From: Butyricimonas muris
Lineage (GTDB): Bacteria > Bacteroidota > Bacteroidia > Bacteroidales > Marinifilaceae
Length of the DNA stretch: 64,000 nucleotides
NCBI RefSeq assembly: GCF_046365375.1
Contig: NZ_JBKEIT010000015.1
Location: 78,606-142,605 of the forward strand
Reading direction: 5' to 3'
The position numbers and the translations under genes are program-made. The notes beneath the pieces are model-generated. The model was not told the DNA's origin and searched no databases. It saw only the letters and a program-made list of their open reading frames with translations. Within the stretch, counting starts at the first letter, position 1. Every line of letters begins with the position of its first letter. Positions 9,419 to 17,885 of this stretch are shown here, in pieces.

Positions 9419-9432
9419 ATTACAAATGTAAT
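9419..9432. promoter_or_regulatory. XRE-site copy 1 (putative operator over xre -7 box)
   Basis: ATTACAAATGTAAT with 6-nt arms ATTACA / TGTAAT around AA. It covers the -7 element of the xre promoter, the classic position for autorepression. Assignment to the XRE protein is inference. Confidence 0.55.
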
Positions 9433-9453
9433 GCTTCTTGTTGAGTTTTCAAA
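9423..9453 (-). promoter_or_regulatory. Promoter of the xre gene
   Basis: On the minus strand, TTTG (9453-9450) is followed after exactly 19 nt by TACATTTG (9430-9423), an ideal -33/-7 pair. The -7 box lies inside operator copy 1, and the -33 box abuts copy 2. Confidence 0.7.
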
Positions 9454-9467
9454 ATTACATTTGTAAT
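9454..9467. promoter_or_regulatory. XRE-site copy 2 (next to xre -33 box)
   Basis: ATTACATTTGTAAT, the exact reverse complement of copy 1, 35 nt from it and directly adjoining the xre -33 element. Confidence 0.55.
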
Positions 9468-9475
9468 GGAGTGTA

Positions 9476-9489
9476 TTTACAAATGTATT
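9476..9489. promoter_or_regulatory. XRE-site copy 3 (degenerate)
   Basis: TTTACAAATGTATT matches copy 1 at 12 of 14 positions and lies 22 nt beyond copy 2. Confidence 0.4.
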
Positions 9490-9930
9490 ACATAGAATGA
9501 GGAGTAAGAATGTAATAACTGGATTATATTTATATTACTCTAATAAACAATTAGTTCGATTGTATTTATAACATTACAGATTTAACGCTACTTCAAATAA
9601 TTGATATATCATTAATATTCAACTACTTAATAACAATAGATGTCTTGTTTTTATATTCGAGTAAAACTTCGTAAAAACAGTATAACATATTGGTAAATAG
9701 ATGTATAACTTATATTGTTTACATTTATTCACAAGAACTTAAGGATCGGGATAGAGAAAATAAAGGTTTTCACTTGAATCATCACAATAGAATAGATGAA
9801 TATACATATTGGTTTTCAGTATATTAAATTCAATTGTATATAGATGTTAATACATCATTTCGCCTTTATGGATCATATCTCCTATCTTTCTGACATGATT
9901 AAATTCTGTTTTTTCCTAGAACTTGATGGC
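9490..9930. other. AT-rich non-coding spacer between xre and pepP
   Basis: About 440 nt of very AT-rich sequence with many short oligo-A/T tracts and no convincing coding frame, RNA gene or repeat apart from isolated half-sites of the ATTACA type. An open frame running from 9844 into pepP has no ribosome binding site or family similarity in its first 66 codons and is treated as non-coding. Confidence 0.6.
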
Positions 9931-9944
9931 ATTACAAATGTAAT
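9931..9944. promoter_or_regulatory. XRE-site copy 4 (upstream of pepP)
   Basis: ATTACAAATGTAAT, identical to copy 1, 47 nt before the pepP -33 box. Confidence 0.5.
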
Positions 9945-9966
9945 CACAAGTATCAATAATATTTTA

Positions 9967-9980
9967 TTTACAAATGTAAC
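9967..9980. promoter_or_regulatory. XRE-site copy 5 (upstream of pepP)
   Basis: TTTACAAATGTAAC, 12 of 14 matches to copy 1, 36 nt after copy 4 and ending 10 nt before the pepP -33 box. This spacing repeats the 35-nt distance between copies 1 and 2. Confidence 0.45.
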
Positions 9981-9990
9981 ATTCGTGTGC

Positions 9991-10021
9991 TTTGTTATCT
10001 GCTTTAAAATCTTTACATTTG
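9991..10021 (+). promoter_or_regulatory. Promoter of pepP
   Basis: TTTG at 9991-9994, exactly 19 nt, then TACATTTG at 10014-10021. The same 31-nt layout drives xre. A start near 10028 leaves about 14 nt of leader and rules out translation from 9844. The -7 region also resembles a sixth, degenerate XRE site (10012-10025, 11 of 14). Confidence 0.65.
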
Positions 10022-10041
10022 AAAAAATAAAAAATCAAGTC

Positions 10042-11820
10042 ATGACGATACAAGAGAAACTTACAGAATTAAGAAGGATTATGCGACGTGAGAATATTTC
10101 CGCTTATATTATATCCGGTACAGATCCTCACAATAGTGAATATCTTCCCGCTCCTTGGCAACAAAGAAAATGGATATCCGGTTTTACCGGCTCGTTCGGA
10201 ACCGTAGTGGTAACAAACGACGATGCCGGATTGTGGACAGATACCAGATATTTTATTCAAGCAGAACAGGAATTAGCGGGTTCTGGTATCGCATTGCATA
10301 AACTTCGGATACCGGGTGCCGTGGATTACCCGCAATGGTTGTCCGAAGTGTTGGAAGCTGACTCTAAAGTAGGTATAGATGGATTTTGTATGTCTGTTAG
10401 CGATGTGCGCAATCTAAAGAACGTGTTGTCCCCCAAGAATATCACTGTACAAGAACAGATTGATTTACTTGGAGAAATGTGGTTAGACCGTCCTGCTTTC
10501 CCTATGGGAGAATTAATGCGATTGGATTTGAAATATGTCGGAGAATCGGCAAGTGAACGCGTTGCACGTGTACGACAATTTATTTCGGCTCAAGGCAGTG
10601 ATGTCATGTTGTTTAGCTGTTTGGACGAAATCGCTTGGATGTACAATATTCGTTGTAATGATATATCTTACAATCCTCTGGCGATAGCCTATGCCATAGT
10701 GGAGAAGGAAAAAGCCCATTTATTTATTAAATTGGATAAAGTAACCCCGGAAGTTCAACAACAGTTACAGGCAGATGGTATTGAATTGCATGATTATCAC
10801 CATTTATTCTTATTTCTGGATGAACAGGACAAAGAGAAGAAGTATTTGGTAGACACGAATACTTGTAATTATGCCGTGTACTATCATTTAGCAAAACGGT
10901 TCGAAACGAAGGAAGTGGAATCACCTGTACCGTTAATGAAATCAGTGAAAAACGAAACAGAACTGGAAGGCTTCCGGTTGGCTTGTAAAAAAGACGGTGT
11001 GGCATTGACAAAATTCTTCTACTGGTTGGAAAAGAATTTGACGAAGAGAACGATTACGGAACTTGAAGCCGCGGAGCAATTAGGTAAATTCAGGGCAGAG
11101 AACGAGGGCTATATGTCGGATAGTTTCGGATGTATTTCAGCGTATGGAAAAAACGCCGCTCTACCGCATTATTCCGCTACACCGGAACAACAGTCCGAAT
11201 TACAGCCGAAAGGTTTATATCTGGTGGATTCGGGGGCACAATATATACACGGTACAACGGATGTTACAAGAACGATGCCGTTAGGTGAATTAACTCGTTT
11301 GGAGAAAGAAGATTACACCTTGGTTTTGAAAGGAATGATTGACCTTAGTCGGCTATATTTCCCTAAAGGCTCAAAAGGATGTAATATTGACATAGTTGCA
11401 AGGCTGCCTTTATATATGAATTTAAGGAATTTCGGGCATGGAACCGGACACGGTGTCGGGTATTTCCTAAATGTTCACGAGGGACCGCAATCCATACGCC
11501 CTGATCTTAAAAATCAAGAAATACTTCCCGGAATGGTTACTTCCAATGAACCGGGTTTATATCGAGAAGGTTTACATGGTATCCGCCACGAGAATTTGAT
11601 TGTTTGTCAACCGAAAGCGGAGAACGAATTTGGCGAATTTTATCAGTTTGAAACCATCACACTCTGCTATTTTGATACATCCGCCCTTTTAGTTGAATTG
11701 TTGACTAAAGAGGAAATCGAATGGCTAAATGAATATAATGAGCGGGTTTATAAAGAGATTTCGCCTTATTTGACGAATGAGGAAAAGGAATGGTTGAAAG
11801 AAAAAACTCACAATATTTAA
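10042..11820 (+). CDS. pepP: Xaa-Pro aminopeptidase (aminopeptidase P, three-domain type)
   Basis: A 592-residue cytosolic metallopeptidase that removes N-terminal residues preceding proline. Two creatinase-like N-terminal domains (start TIQEKLTELRRIMRRENIS, then SGTDPHNSEYLP) are followed by the M24 pita-bread domain with the metal ligands in VDSGAQYIHGTTDVTRT, GHGTGHGVGYFLNVHEGP, NEPGLY and IRHENL. Length fits the long aminopeptidase P form. Start ATG 10042 is chosen because the promoter lies just before it and family homology begins there. A hairpin terminator follows 9 nt after the stop. Candidate target of the divergent XRE regulator. Confidence 0.94.
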   Translation: MTIQEKLTELRRIMRRENISAYIISGTDPHNSEYLPAPWQQRKWISGFTGSFGTVVVTNDDAGLWTDTRYFIQAEQELAGSGIALHKLRIPGAVDYPQWLSEVLEADSKVGIDGFCMSVSDVRNLKNVLSPKNITVQEQIDLLGEMWLDRPAFPMGELMRLDLKYVGESASERVARVRQFISAQGSDVMLFSCLDEIAWMYNIRCNDISYNPLAIAYAIVEKEKAHLFIKLDKVTPEVQQQLQADGIELHDYHHLFLFLDEQDKEKKYLVDTNTCNYAVYYHLAKRFETKEVESPVPLMKSVKNETELEGFRLACKKDGVALTKFFYWLEKNLTKRTITELEAAEQLGKFRAENEGYMSDSFGCISAYGKNAALPHYSATPEQQSELQPKGLYLVDSGAQYIHGTTDVTRTMPLGELTRLEKEDYTLVLKGMIDLSRLYFPKGSKGCNIDIVARLPLYMNLRNFGHGTGHGVGYFLNVHEGPQSIRPDLKNQEILPGMVTSNEPGLYREGLHGIRHENLIVCQPKAENEFGEFYQFETITLCYFDTSALLVELLTKEEIEWLNEYNERVYKEISPYLTNEEKEWLKEKTHNI

Positions 11821-11828
11821 GTGATAAA

Positions 11829-11856
11829 AAAAACGCCTTTTTCAAGGCGTTTTTTA
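11829..11856. terminator. Bidirectional terminator between pepP and the convergent lipoprotein gene
   Basis: Stem AAAAACGCCTT (11829-11839) / AAGGCGTTTTT (11844-11854) with a 4-nt loop; A run on one side and T run on the other. Confidence 0.9.
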
Positions 11857-11872
11857 TTGAGATTATATTTGT

Positions 11873-12622
11873 TTATTCTTTTGTATAAGGCGTAGATTTT
11901 CCTTTTTGATATACGACAATACCTAATATACCATAACTGGATACATTAATAACAGCAGCTGTTTCAAGTATATAACTTCCAACTTCTAAGTTTTTAGCAA
12001 AGGTCGCTTCATTTATTGTAAGTTCTCTCGTATTAGTTAAATCTGATTCCGTAAACTCAGCAACAATTGTTGCTCCATCATATAGAGTTTCGGAAGTTGT
12101 TTTTTTAGCTAAAACCATATATGCCGTCGCATTTTTCACCTTATTAAATTCAACAGTCAATCCCTTTCCTCCTTCAAAACTTATAGTACTTTCAAATTTA
12201 CTCTCCATTACTTTATCTAAACTCTGGTACGATACTGTTGTTGAAGCTGATTCACCACTTGCGTTAGAGGCTATGATAGAGTATGATATTTTTGAATAGT
12301 CAGGGGTAGATGTGGAACTTCTAGTTTGATATGCATAAGGAGTGATTTGTTGCATGGACATGATTCCACTAGAACCTGTTGCTTTGCAATCAGTCATTGC
12401 CTCACTAGATTGAACTAAACAATAAGGAGTAAACTCGTAACTTACTGTTATTGTTGGTTCTTCCCCCTCTTGACCGGGATTACTCGTTTCATTTACAACT
12501 TGTTGTAGATACCCTCCTGCTACAATCTGAAAATCTGGATCGTCACTCTTCAAGCAGGATGTCAAGGAGAACACCGCTGCGAATAAAATTAAGCATTGTT
12601 TCAAATTTAAAAATGTTTTCAT
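11873..12622 (-). CDS. Hypothetical lipoprotein
   Basis: A 249-residue protein with an N-terminal hydrophobic segment and lipobox LTSC (Cys about residue 23), followed by Lys-Ser-Asp-Asp, compatible with Bacteroidetes lipoprotein export. The remainder is threonine/serine-rich with predicted beta structure and no motif I recognise. It is divergent from an ECF sigma gene; the 192-bp spacer between them contains two perfect palindromes. Function unknown. Confidence 0.65.
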   Translation of the reverse strand: MKTFLNLKQCLILFAAVFSLTSCLKSDDPDFQIVAGGYLQQVVNETSNPGQEGEEPTITVSYEFTPYCLVQSSEAMTDCKATGSSGIMSMQQITPYAYQTRSSTSTPDYSKISYSIIASNASGESASTTVSYQSLDKVMESKFESTISFEGGKGLTVEFNKVKNATAYMVLAKKTTSETLYDGATIVAEFTESDLTNTRELTINEATFAKNLEVGSYILETAAVINVSSYGILGIVVYQKGKSTPYTKE

Positions 12623-12682
12623 TTTAGCTGTTTTTTATAGTTTAAAATATTCGTAATCGCATTTGATTTTTGAAATTACACT

Positions 12683-12694
12683 GCGAATATTCGC
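12683..12694. promoter_or_regulatory. Perfect 12-bp palindrome GCGAATATTCGC
   Basis: Self-complementary site in the spacer between the divergent lipoprotein and ECF sigma genes; a related half (ATATTCG) occurs at 12648-12654. Possible operator; binding protein unknown. Confidence 0.35.
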
Positions 12695-12814
12695 AAAAAA
12701 ACGATAGGATGCAAAAAAAACGGCAGCTTTTTAGTTGGTAATGAATTTTTTTTATTTTTTCGCGTAACGAACGCAACCATTTGCGCAAAACCGCATCTAA
12801 GAAATAAGTTATCA

Positions 12815-13348
12815 ATGTGTAATTTGGACAAAATAGTAGAGCGATGCAAGAAAGGAGACAGAAAAGCGGGAGAACAACTATATAATATGTTCTCTGCTAA
12901 AATGTTTGCTATATGCATTCAATACTCCAAATCACGCGAAGAGGCTGAAGATAACTTACAGGATGGTTTTATAAAGATACTGGAGTCTATCAGGCAATAC
13001 ACGGGCAAAGGCTCCTTTGAGGGATGGATGAAACGTATATTTATTAATACCGCGTTGGAAAAATACAGGAAAAACCGTTCTCTGCAAGTTGTCGAAGAAG
13101 TCCCGGAAGTAATGGATGAAGACGATATTGATGATAATTTGAGCATTCCGTCGGACGTGTTGTTCGAGTTTGTCAATCAATTACCGGAAAAGTATCGGTT
13201 GGTGTTCAACTTGTATGTCATGGAGAACATGCAACATAAGGAAATCGCCGCGATGTTGGGTATTTCTGACGGTACGTCAAAATCCAATCTGGCACGGGCA
13301 AAAGATATTTTGAAAAAGAAGATAAATGCATATTTGAGAGATGAGTGA
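12815..13348 (+). CDS. ECF-type RNA polymerase sigma-70 factor
   Basis: A 177-residue protein with sigma region 2 (EAEDNLQDGFIKILESI, then GSFEGWMKRIFINTALEKYRK) and region 4 (LPEKYRLVFNLYVMENMQHKEIAAML, then ISDGTSKSNLARAKDIL). It has no region 1.1 or 3, the ECF layout. The stop overlaps the next gene by 8 nt; that product has an anti-sigma-like topology, so the two form a regulatory pair. Its target promoters are not visible. Confidence 0.9.
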   Translation: MCNLDKIVERCKKGDRKAGEQLYNMFSAKMFAICIQYSKSREEAEDNLQDGFIKILESIRQYTGKGSFEGWMKRIFINTALEKYRKNRSLQVVEEVPEVMDEDDIDDNLSIPSDVLFEFVNQLPEKYRLVFNLYVMENMQHKEIAAMLGISDGTSKSNLARAKDILKKKINAYLRDE

Positions 13349-14630
13349 GAATTTAGAGAAATTGTTTAAAAATGCCATGGAACAGGTTTCCGTCGAGCCT
13401 CCGGCACGAATATGGGAAAGGATTGATTCCCACTTCGTGATGAAGCAACGACGCTTGAAACGCATATATACATATAGCGGAATTGCGGCTGCTGTTATTT
13501 TACTGCTGTGCATTACTTTTGTTATTCCCAATCAACAAAACACTCTCTACTCTCCCACTCCTATTGCTGCTATACAACCAATTGATAACTCTCAGGATGA
13601 AAACCGAATACTAGCATTTACTTCAACTCCTCATTCAATTCCGGCAGTTACCCGTAAACGGGAAACAAGACAGTCCGGTATGGATTCGGGGACAATCACT
13701 CCCGTGCAACTCGCGATTCAATCTTCAAGCGGTCTGGAAGTGGAGCAGCCCGAGAGTGAATTGAAAAAAACAAGTGTTCGTGCGGAATTTATCCCGTTGG
13801 TAAACGGGAATGCCCTGCAAAATCAAAAGGAGTATATGGCTTTGTTGGATGGTCGAGCACCTGTTGCAAGTACTCCTAAAGAGAAAAAACTTTCCAAGGA
13901 AGAGAAAATATTTATGGTTGGAGGTTATATCTCCCCCGGGTATTCATCGGGAAATTACCATGTAAATAATCAAGCTGCTCGTTCCGCTCAATTTGATAAC
14001 AGTTCGATGAGTGGTATATTCAATTTAGGTGGAGGGTTGACCTTTGCGGTGAAACCTAGCAAACGTATATCTATTGAAACCGGATTGGGATATTCCAGAA
14101 TGGGACAAAAGACATCAGATGCACAGGTTTTCGTGCCTCGCGGTGATATGGTAAGTTATACTGCTAATACACATGCCTATACTCCACTTGGTAACGTGAA
14201 GAATCAAGCAAAAGCGACAGTTTCCAATTCAGAGAATTATTTGTCCTTAAAAGGAGAACAAGATGAAGAAGGAAGTATCGAGCAGCAATTTGATGCCATC
14301 GAGATCCCGTTAGCATTCCGTTTCCATTTGAACGATAACAAGATTCGTTTCAGTATATTGGGTGGTCTTGGTGCAAGTTTCCTCGTGCGTAATCATACTT
14401 ACGTGAATTATAGCGGTAAAAAAGAATTAATGGGAGAAGCTGAAAATATCCGGACGTTTAATATCAGCACGAATGTCGGTTTCGGTATTGAATACCCGTT
14501 ATCTAAATCCATTCGCCTTAAATTGGAGCCGGGATTCAAATATTATCTACAATCGCTTAGTAAGAATAGTGATATTGACTTCAAACCTTATTCTTTCACT
14601 TTCTCTACCGGTATCGGGATTAATTTCTAA
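13341..14630 (+). CDS. Anti-sigma-like membrane protein with C-terminal outer-membrane-type barrel domain
   Basis: A 429-residue protein. Residues 1-42 are cytosolic and amphipathic, with a VSVEPPARIWERI motif typical of the N-termini of such partners; residues about 46-63 are a single membrane helix. A low-complexity linker rich in Ser/Thr/Pro follows to about residue 190, then a glycine-rich beta region (FMVGGYISPGYSSG...LGGGLTFAVK...IETGLGYSRMG) ending FSTGIGINF, like OmpW/porin-family barrels. No signal peptide. The 8-nt overlap with the ECF sigma gene suggests it controls that factor. How a barrel-like domain functions behind an inner-membrane helix is unclear. Confidence 0.7.
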   Translation: MSENLEKLFKNAMEQVSVEPPARIWERIDSHFVMKQRRLKRIYTYSGIAAAVILLLCITFVIPNQQNTLYSPTPIAAIQPIDNSQDENRILAFTSTPHSIPAVTRKRETRQSGMDSGTITPVQLAIQSSSGLEVEQPESELKKTSVRAEFIPLVNGNALQNQKEYMALLDGRAPVASTPKEKKLSKEEKIFMVGGYISPGYSSGNYHVNNQAARSAQFDNSSMSGIFNLGGGLTFAVKPSKRISIETGLGYSRMGQKTSDAQVFVPRGDMVSYTANTHAYTPLGNVKNQAKATVSNSENYLSLKGEQDEEGSIEQQFDAIEIPLAFRFHLNDNKIRFSILGGLGASFLVRNHTYVNYSGKKELMGEAENIRTFNISTNVGFGIEYPLSKSIRLKLEPGFKYYLQSLSKNSDIDFKPYSFTFSTGIGINF

Positions 14631-15112
14631 TATTTCCGGTTCAAGATTTCACTAGCGATGATGGCTTGACGGATGTCCAGTTCGAAATGCTTATTTTGGA
14701 TTTCCGTTTGTTGCTCGTTAGACGGTTCCTCTTCTTCCTCTTTAAATAAAGTCGTGATTCGTTTCCCTCGAACTTTTCGGGCTTCTTGTTGCATTCTTTC
14801 CAACATGGCATAGCGTTCTTCATCCGTTCTCCCGAAACCCGTGATACTTTCCTCTTTTTCTTTTTCCAGTTTTTCGGAAAGTTCCTCGTCTTGCCATACA
14901 GGTTGAAATATTTCTTGGGGTTTAAAAATTTCCGGTTGCTGCGTTATGACTACCGTGTCATCATCCGATTCATCAAAAAATTCTTCCGGCTGCTGTACAA
15001 CCGGACGTGCATTTTTGGCTTTCTTTTCTCTGGAGGACTTTATTAAACCCACGGCTCCTGCCCCTAAGGTCAACGCCAAGTAAACAATCAAATCAAGTGC
15101 GCTATCACTCAT
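14627..15112 (-). CDS. Conserved hypothetical protein with N-terminal membrane segment
   Basis: A 161-residue protein: a hydrophobic N-terminus (about residues 7-25), then a highly charged Glu/Lys/Gln-rich central part and a C-terminal block FELDIRQAIIASEILNRKY. I recall a similar C-terminal block in other Bacteroidales proteins of unknown role. The 3' end overlaps that of the preceding convergent gene by 4 nt. Function unknown. Confidence 0.55.
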   Translation of the reverse strand: MSDSALDLIVYLALTLGAGAVGLIKSSREKKAKNARPVVQQPEEFFDESDDDTVVITQQPEIFKPQEIFQPVWQDEELSEKLEKEKEESITGFGRTDEERYAMLERMQQEARKVRGKRITTLFKEEEEEPSNEQQTEIQNKHFELDIRQAIIASEILNRKY

Positions 15113-15259
15113 AATATCAATATATAAATGGCTTTAAAAGCCTTTCGTGAAACCTAAAATTTTATCAAATATACGTATTTTTCAAACACATGGAAACGAT
15201 ATCGAGAAAAATATTACACGAAACCATTTTTTATTTAAAGAAATACTATTCTTTTTTTT

Positions 15260-15267
15260 TACCTTTG
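15260..15267 (+). promoter_or_regulatory. -7 element upstream of purH
   Basis: TACCTTTG fits TAnnTTTG and lies 45 nt before the purH ATG, following a run of ten T. The -33 box is not clear. Confidence 0.45.
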
Positions 15268-15312
15268 TCAGCAAAGTAATATTACGTTCATACAAAAAAA
15301 TAGAATATCCGG

Positions 15313-16851
15313 ATGAGAACGAAAAGAGCATTAATCAGTGTATTTGACAAAAGTGGGATTGTTGATTTTGCTAAATCGCTAAATTCTATGGGTTGGGAAA
15401 TCATTTCTACCGGAGGCACATCCAAGAAGCTAAAGGAAGAAGGAATTAACGTGAAAGATATTTCCGACATAACCCGATTCCCAGAGTGTTTTGACGGTAG
15501 AGTAAAAACTCTTCACCCGAATGTAGAAGGAGGAATTTTAGCGATCAGGGACAACGAGAAGCATAAACAGCAAATGACCGAATTGGGGATTGAACCTATT
15601 GATATGGTCGTTTGTAATCTATATCCGTTCAAGGAAACCATTTTAAAAGCAGGAGTTTCACACGAGGAAATTATTGAAAATATTGATATCGGCGGACCGA
15701 CGATGATTCGGGCAGCCGCGAAGAATTATCCTTTCGTGACGGTAATTACCGATCCGGAAGATTATAGTAAGGTGATAGAAGAAATTCAAGCAAACGGGGA
15801 TACTTCTGTCGAAACCAAGGAATTATTAGCAGCGAAAGTGTTTATTCACACATCTCATTATGATGCTCTAATAGCCAACTATTTTTCAAAGAGATTGAAT
15901 ATCCAATCTCCGAAGACACTGACTCTGACTTACGAGAAGAAACAAGATCTTCGTTACGGGGAAAATCCCCATCAAGCTGCCACTTTCTACACGCAAGTGC
16001 AGGAAACAGAGGGAACTTTACCGGGAGCCGTTCAATTGCAAGGAAAAGAATTATCTTATAATAATATAGGTGATACCGACGGTGCGCTGGAAGCATTGAA
16101 AGAATTCGACGAACCGACAATCGTGGCAGCCAAACATGCCAATCCTTGCGGGGTCGGAAGTGCCGCTACATTAGCAGAGGCATTCAAAAAAGCGTATGAT
16201 GCGGATCCGGTATCTATTTACGGCGGTATTGTTGCTGCGAACCGGGAAATAGACAAGGCCACGGCAGAAGTTATGGCACCCGTTTTCCTTGAGGTCGTTG
16301 TAGCACCCTCCTTCTCGGAAGAAGCACGTGCTATATTCGCGAAGAAAAAGAATTTAAGATTATTACAATTATCCGATATTACCAAGAGAGATTACACGTG
16401 TTCGAAAGCGAAAACTGTGCTCGGGGGATTGTTGATTCAAGACATGGATTTGCAACTTCTGGGCGGTGAATTACAATACGTGACCAATCGTCGTCCGACA
16501 GAAAAAGAACTGGAAGATATGCTATTCGCGTGGAAAGTGGTAAAACACACGAAATCCAACGCTATCGCTATCGCGAAAGATAAATGCACGACAGGGGTCG
16601 GTCCGGGACAAGTCAGCCGGATATGGGCTTTGGAGAATGCAATCCGTCAAGGCGGCGAACGTATTCCGGGTAGCGTGATGGCATCCGATGCCTTCTTCCC
16701 GTTTGCCGATTGCGTGGAAGCCGCTCACAAGGCCGGTATCACGGCTATTATTCAACCGGGCGGGTCTATCCATGACCAAGATTCGATTGACGCGGCAAAC
16801 AAGTATGATATTGCGATGATTTTTACAGGAATGAGACACTTCAAACATTAA
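15313..16851 (+). CDS. purH: Bifunctional AICAR formyltransferase / IMP cyclohydrolase
   Basis: A 512-residue enzyme catalysing the last two steps of IMP synthesis. The N-terminal IMP cyclohydrolase (MGS-like) domain shows STGGTSKKLKE, FPECFDGRVKTLHP and NIDIGGPTMIRAAAKN. The transformylase domain shows LRYGENPHQAA, AAKHANPCGVG and, near the end, SDAFFPFAD and IIQPGGSIHDQDSI. Length matches the family. The mreB ATG begins 7 nt after its stop, so the purine gene probably heads or feeds the cell-shape operon. Confidence 0.97.
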   Translation: MRTKRALISVFDKSGIVDFAKSLNSMGWEIISTGGTSKKLKEEGINVKDISDITRFPECFDGRVKTLHPNVEGGILAIRDNEKHKQQMTELGIEPIDMVVCNLYPFKETILKAGVSHEEIIENIDIGGPTMIRAAAKNYPFVTVITDPEDYSKVIEEIQANGDTSVETKELLAAKVFIHTSHYDALIANYFSKRLNIQSPKTLTLTYEKKQDLRYGENPHQAATFYTQVQETEGTLPGAVQLQGKELSYNNIGDTDGALEALKEFDEPTIVAAKHANPCGVGSAATLAEAFKKAYDADPVSIYGGIVAANREIDKATAEVMAPVFLEVVVAPSFSEEARAIFAKKKNLRLLQLSDITKRDYTCSKAKTVLGGLLIQDMDLQLLGGELQYVTNRRPTEKELEDMLFAWKVVKHTKSNAIAIAKDKCTTGVGPGQVSRIWALENAIRQGGERIPGSVMASDAFFPFADCVEAAHKAGITAIIQPGGSIHDQDSIDAANKYDIAMIFTGMRHFKH

Positions 16852-16858
16852 TAGAATT

Positions 16859-17881
16859 ATGGGTTTGTTTTCTTTTTTAACACAAGATATAGCGATAGAC
16901 TTGGGAACGGCAAACACTATCATTATCATGAATGATAAGATGGTTGTAAACGAGCCTTCCATCGTGGCTATCGACAAAAAGACGGAAAAAGTGATTGCTA
17001 TCGGCGAGAGAGCACGCCAGATGCAGGGTAAGACACACGAGTATATCAAGACCATTCGCCCTCTTCGCGATGGTGTGATTGCAGATTTTAACGCCGCTGA
17101 ACAGATGATTCGGGGAATGATTAAAATGGCGAACGGGAAAAGCAAGTTCTTCTCCCCGTCCCTGCGTATCGTGGTATGTATCCCTTCGGGAAGTACCGAA
17201 GTGGAATTACGTGCCGTTCGCGACTCTGCCGAGCATGCCGGGGGACGTGACGTGTACATGATTTACGAGCCGATGGCTGCCGCCTTGGGTATAGGGTTGG
17301 ATGTTGAAGCCCCGGAAGGAAACATGATCGTGGATATAGGTGGTGGTACCACCGAGATCGCGGTGATTTCTTTAGGGGGTATCGTGACCAACAAATCTAT
17401 CCGTATTGCCGGTGATGACTTGACGGATGATATTCAAGAGTACATGAGGCATCAGCACAATATCAAAATCGGTGAGCGTACTGCCGAGGAAATCAAGATT
17501 CATGTAGGCTCCGCGCTTTCCGAGTTGGACGAACCGCCGGCCGATTTCGTGGTACAAGGTCCTAATCAAATGACCTCGCTCCCGGTTGAAGTGCCCGTGT
17601 CTTATCAAGAAATAGCACACTGTATCGAGAAATCCATTTCCAAGATCGAGATTGCTATTCTCGCGGCGTTGGAACAGACGCCACCGGAATTGTATGCCGA
17701 TATCGTGAACAAGGGTATTTATCTCGCCGGTGGTGGAGCGTTGCTTCGCGGGCTCGACAAACGTTTGACCGACAAATTGAATATTCCGTTCCATATTGCC
17801 GAGGATCCGCTTCGCGCCGTGGCACGAGGTACGGGTATTGCGCTAAAGAATGTAGATAGGTTCTCATTCCTTATAAGATAG
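16859..17881 (+). CDS. mreB: Rod shape-determining protein MreB
   Basis: A 340-residue bacterial actin. ATP-site motifs are visible: DLGTANTIIIM near residue 14, the phosphate-2 loop DIGGGTTEIAVISL near residue 160, and the adenosine loop YLAGGGALLRGLD near residue 286. MreB filaments organise lateral wall synthesis with MreC, MreD, PBP2 and RodA, all encoded directly downstream. The start ATG lies 7 nt after purH. Confidence 0.97.
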   Translation: MGLFSFLTQDIAIDLGTANTIIIMNDKMVVNEPSIVAIDKKTEKVIAIGERARQMQGKTHEYIKTIRPLRDGVIADFNAAEQMIRGMIKMANGKSKFFSPSLRIVVCIPSGSTEVELRAVRDSAEHAGGRDVYMIYEPMAAALGIGLDVEAPEGNMIVDIGGGTTEIAVISLGGIVTNKSIRIAGDDLTDDIQEYMRHQHNIKIGERTAEEIKIHVGSALSELDEPPADFVVQGPNQMTSLPVEVPVSYQEIAHCIEKSISKIEIAILAALEQTPPELYADIVNKGIYLAGGGALLRGLDKRLTDKLNIPFHIAEDPLRAVARGTGIALKNVDRFSFLIR

Positions 17882-17885
17882 TGAT

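Noticed and set aside
9844..10041. Extra 66-codon N-terminal extension of pepP
   Set aside because: The pepP promoter lies inside it, there is no ribosome binding site at 9844, and family similarity begins at ATG 10042.
16522..17259. 245-codon frame opposite purH/mreB
   Set aside because: Spans two well-identified genes on the other strand and shows no family features.
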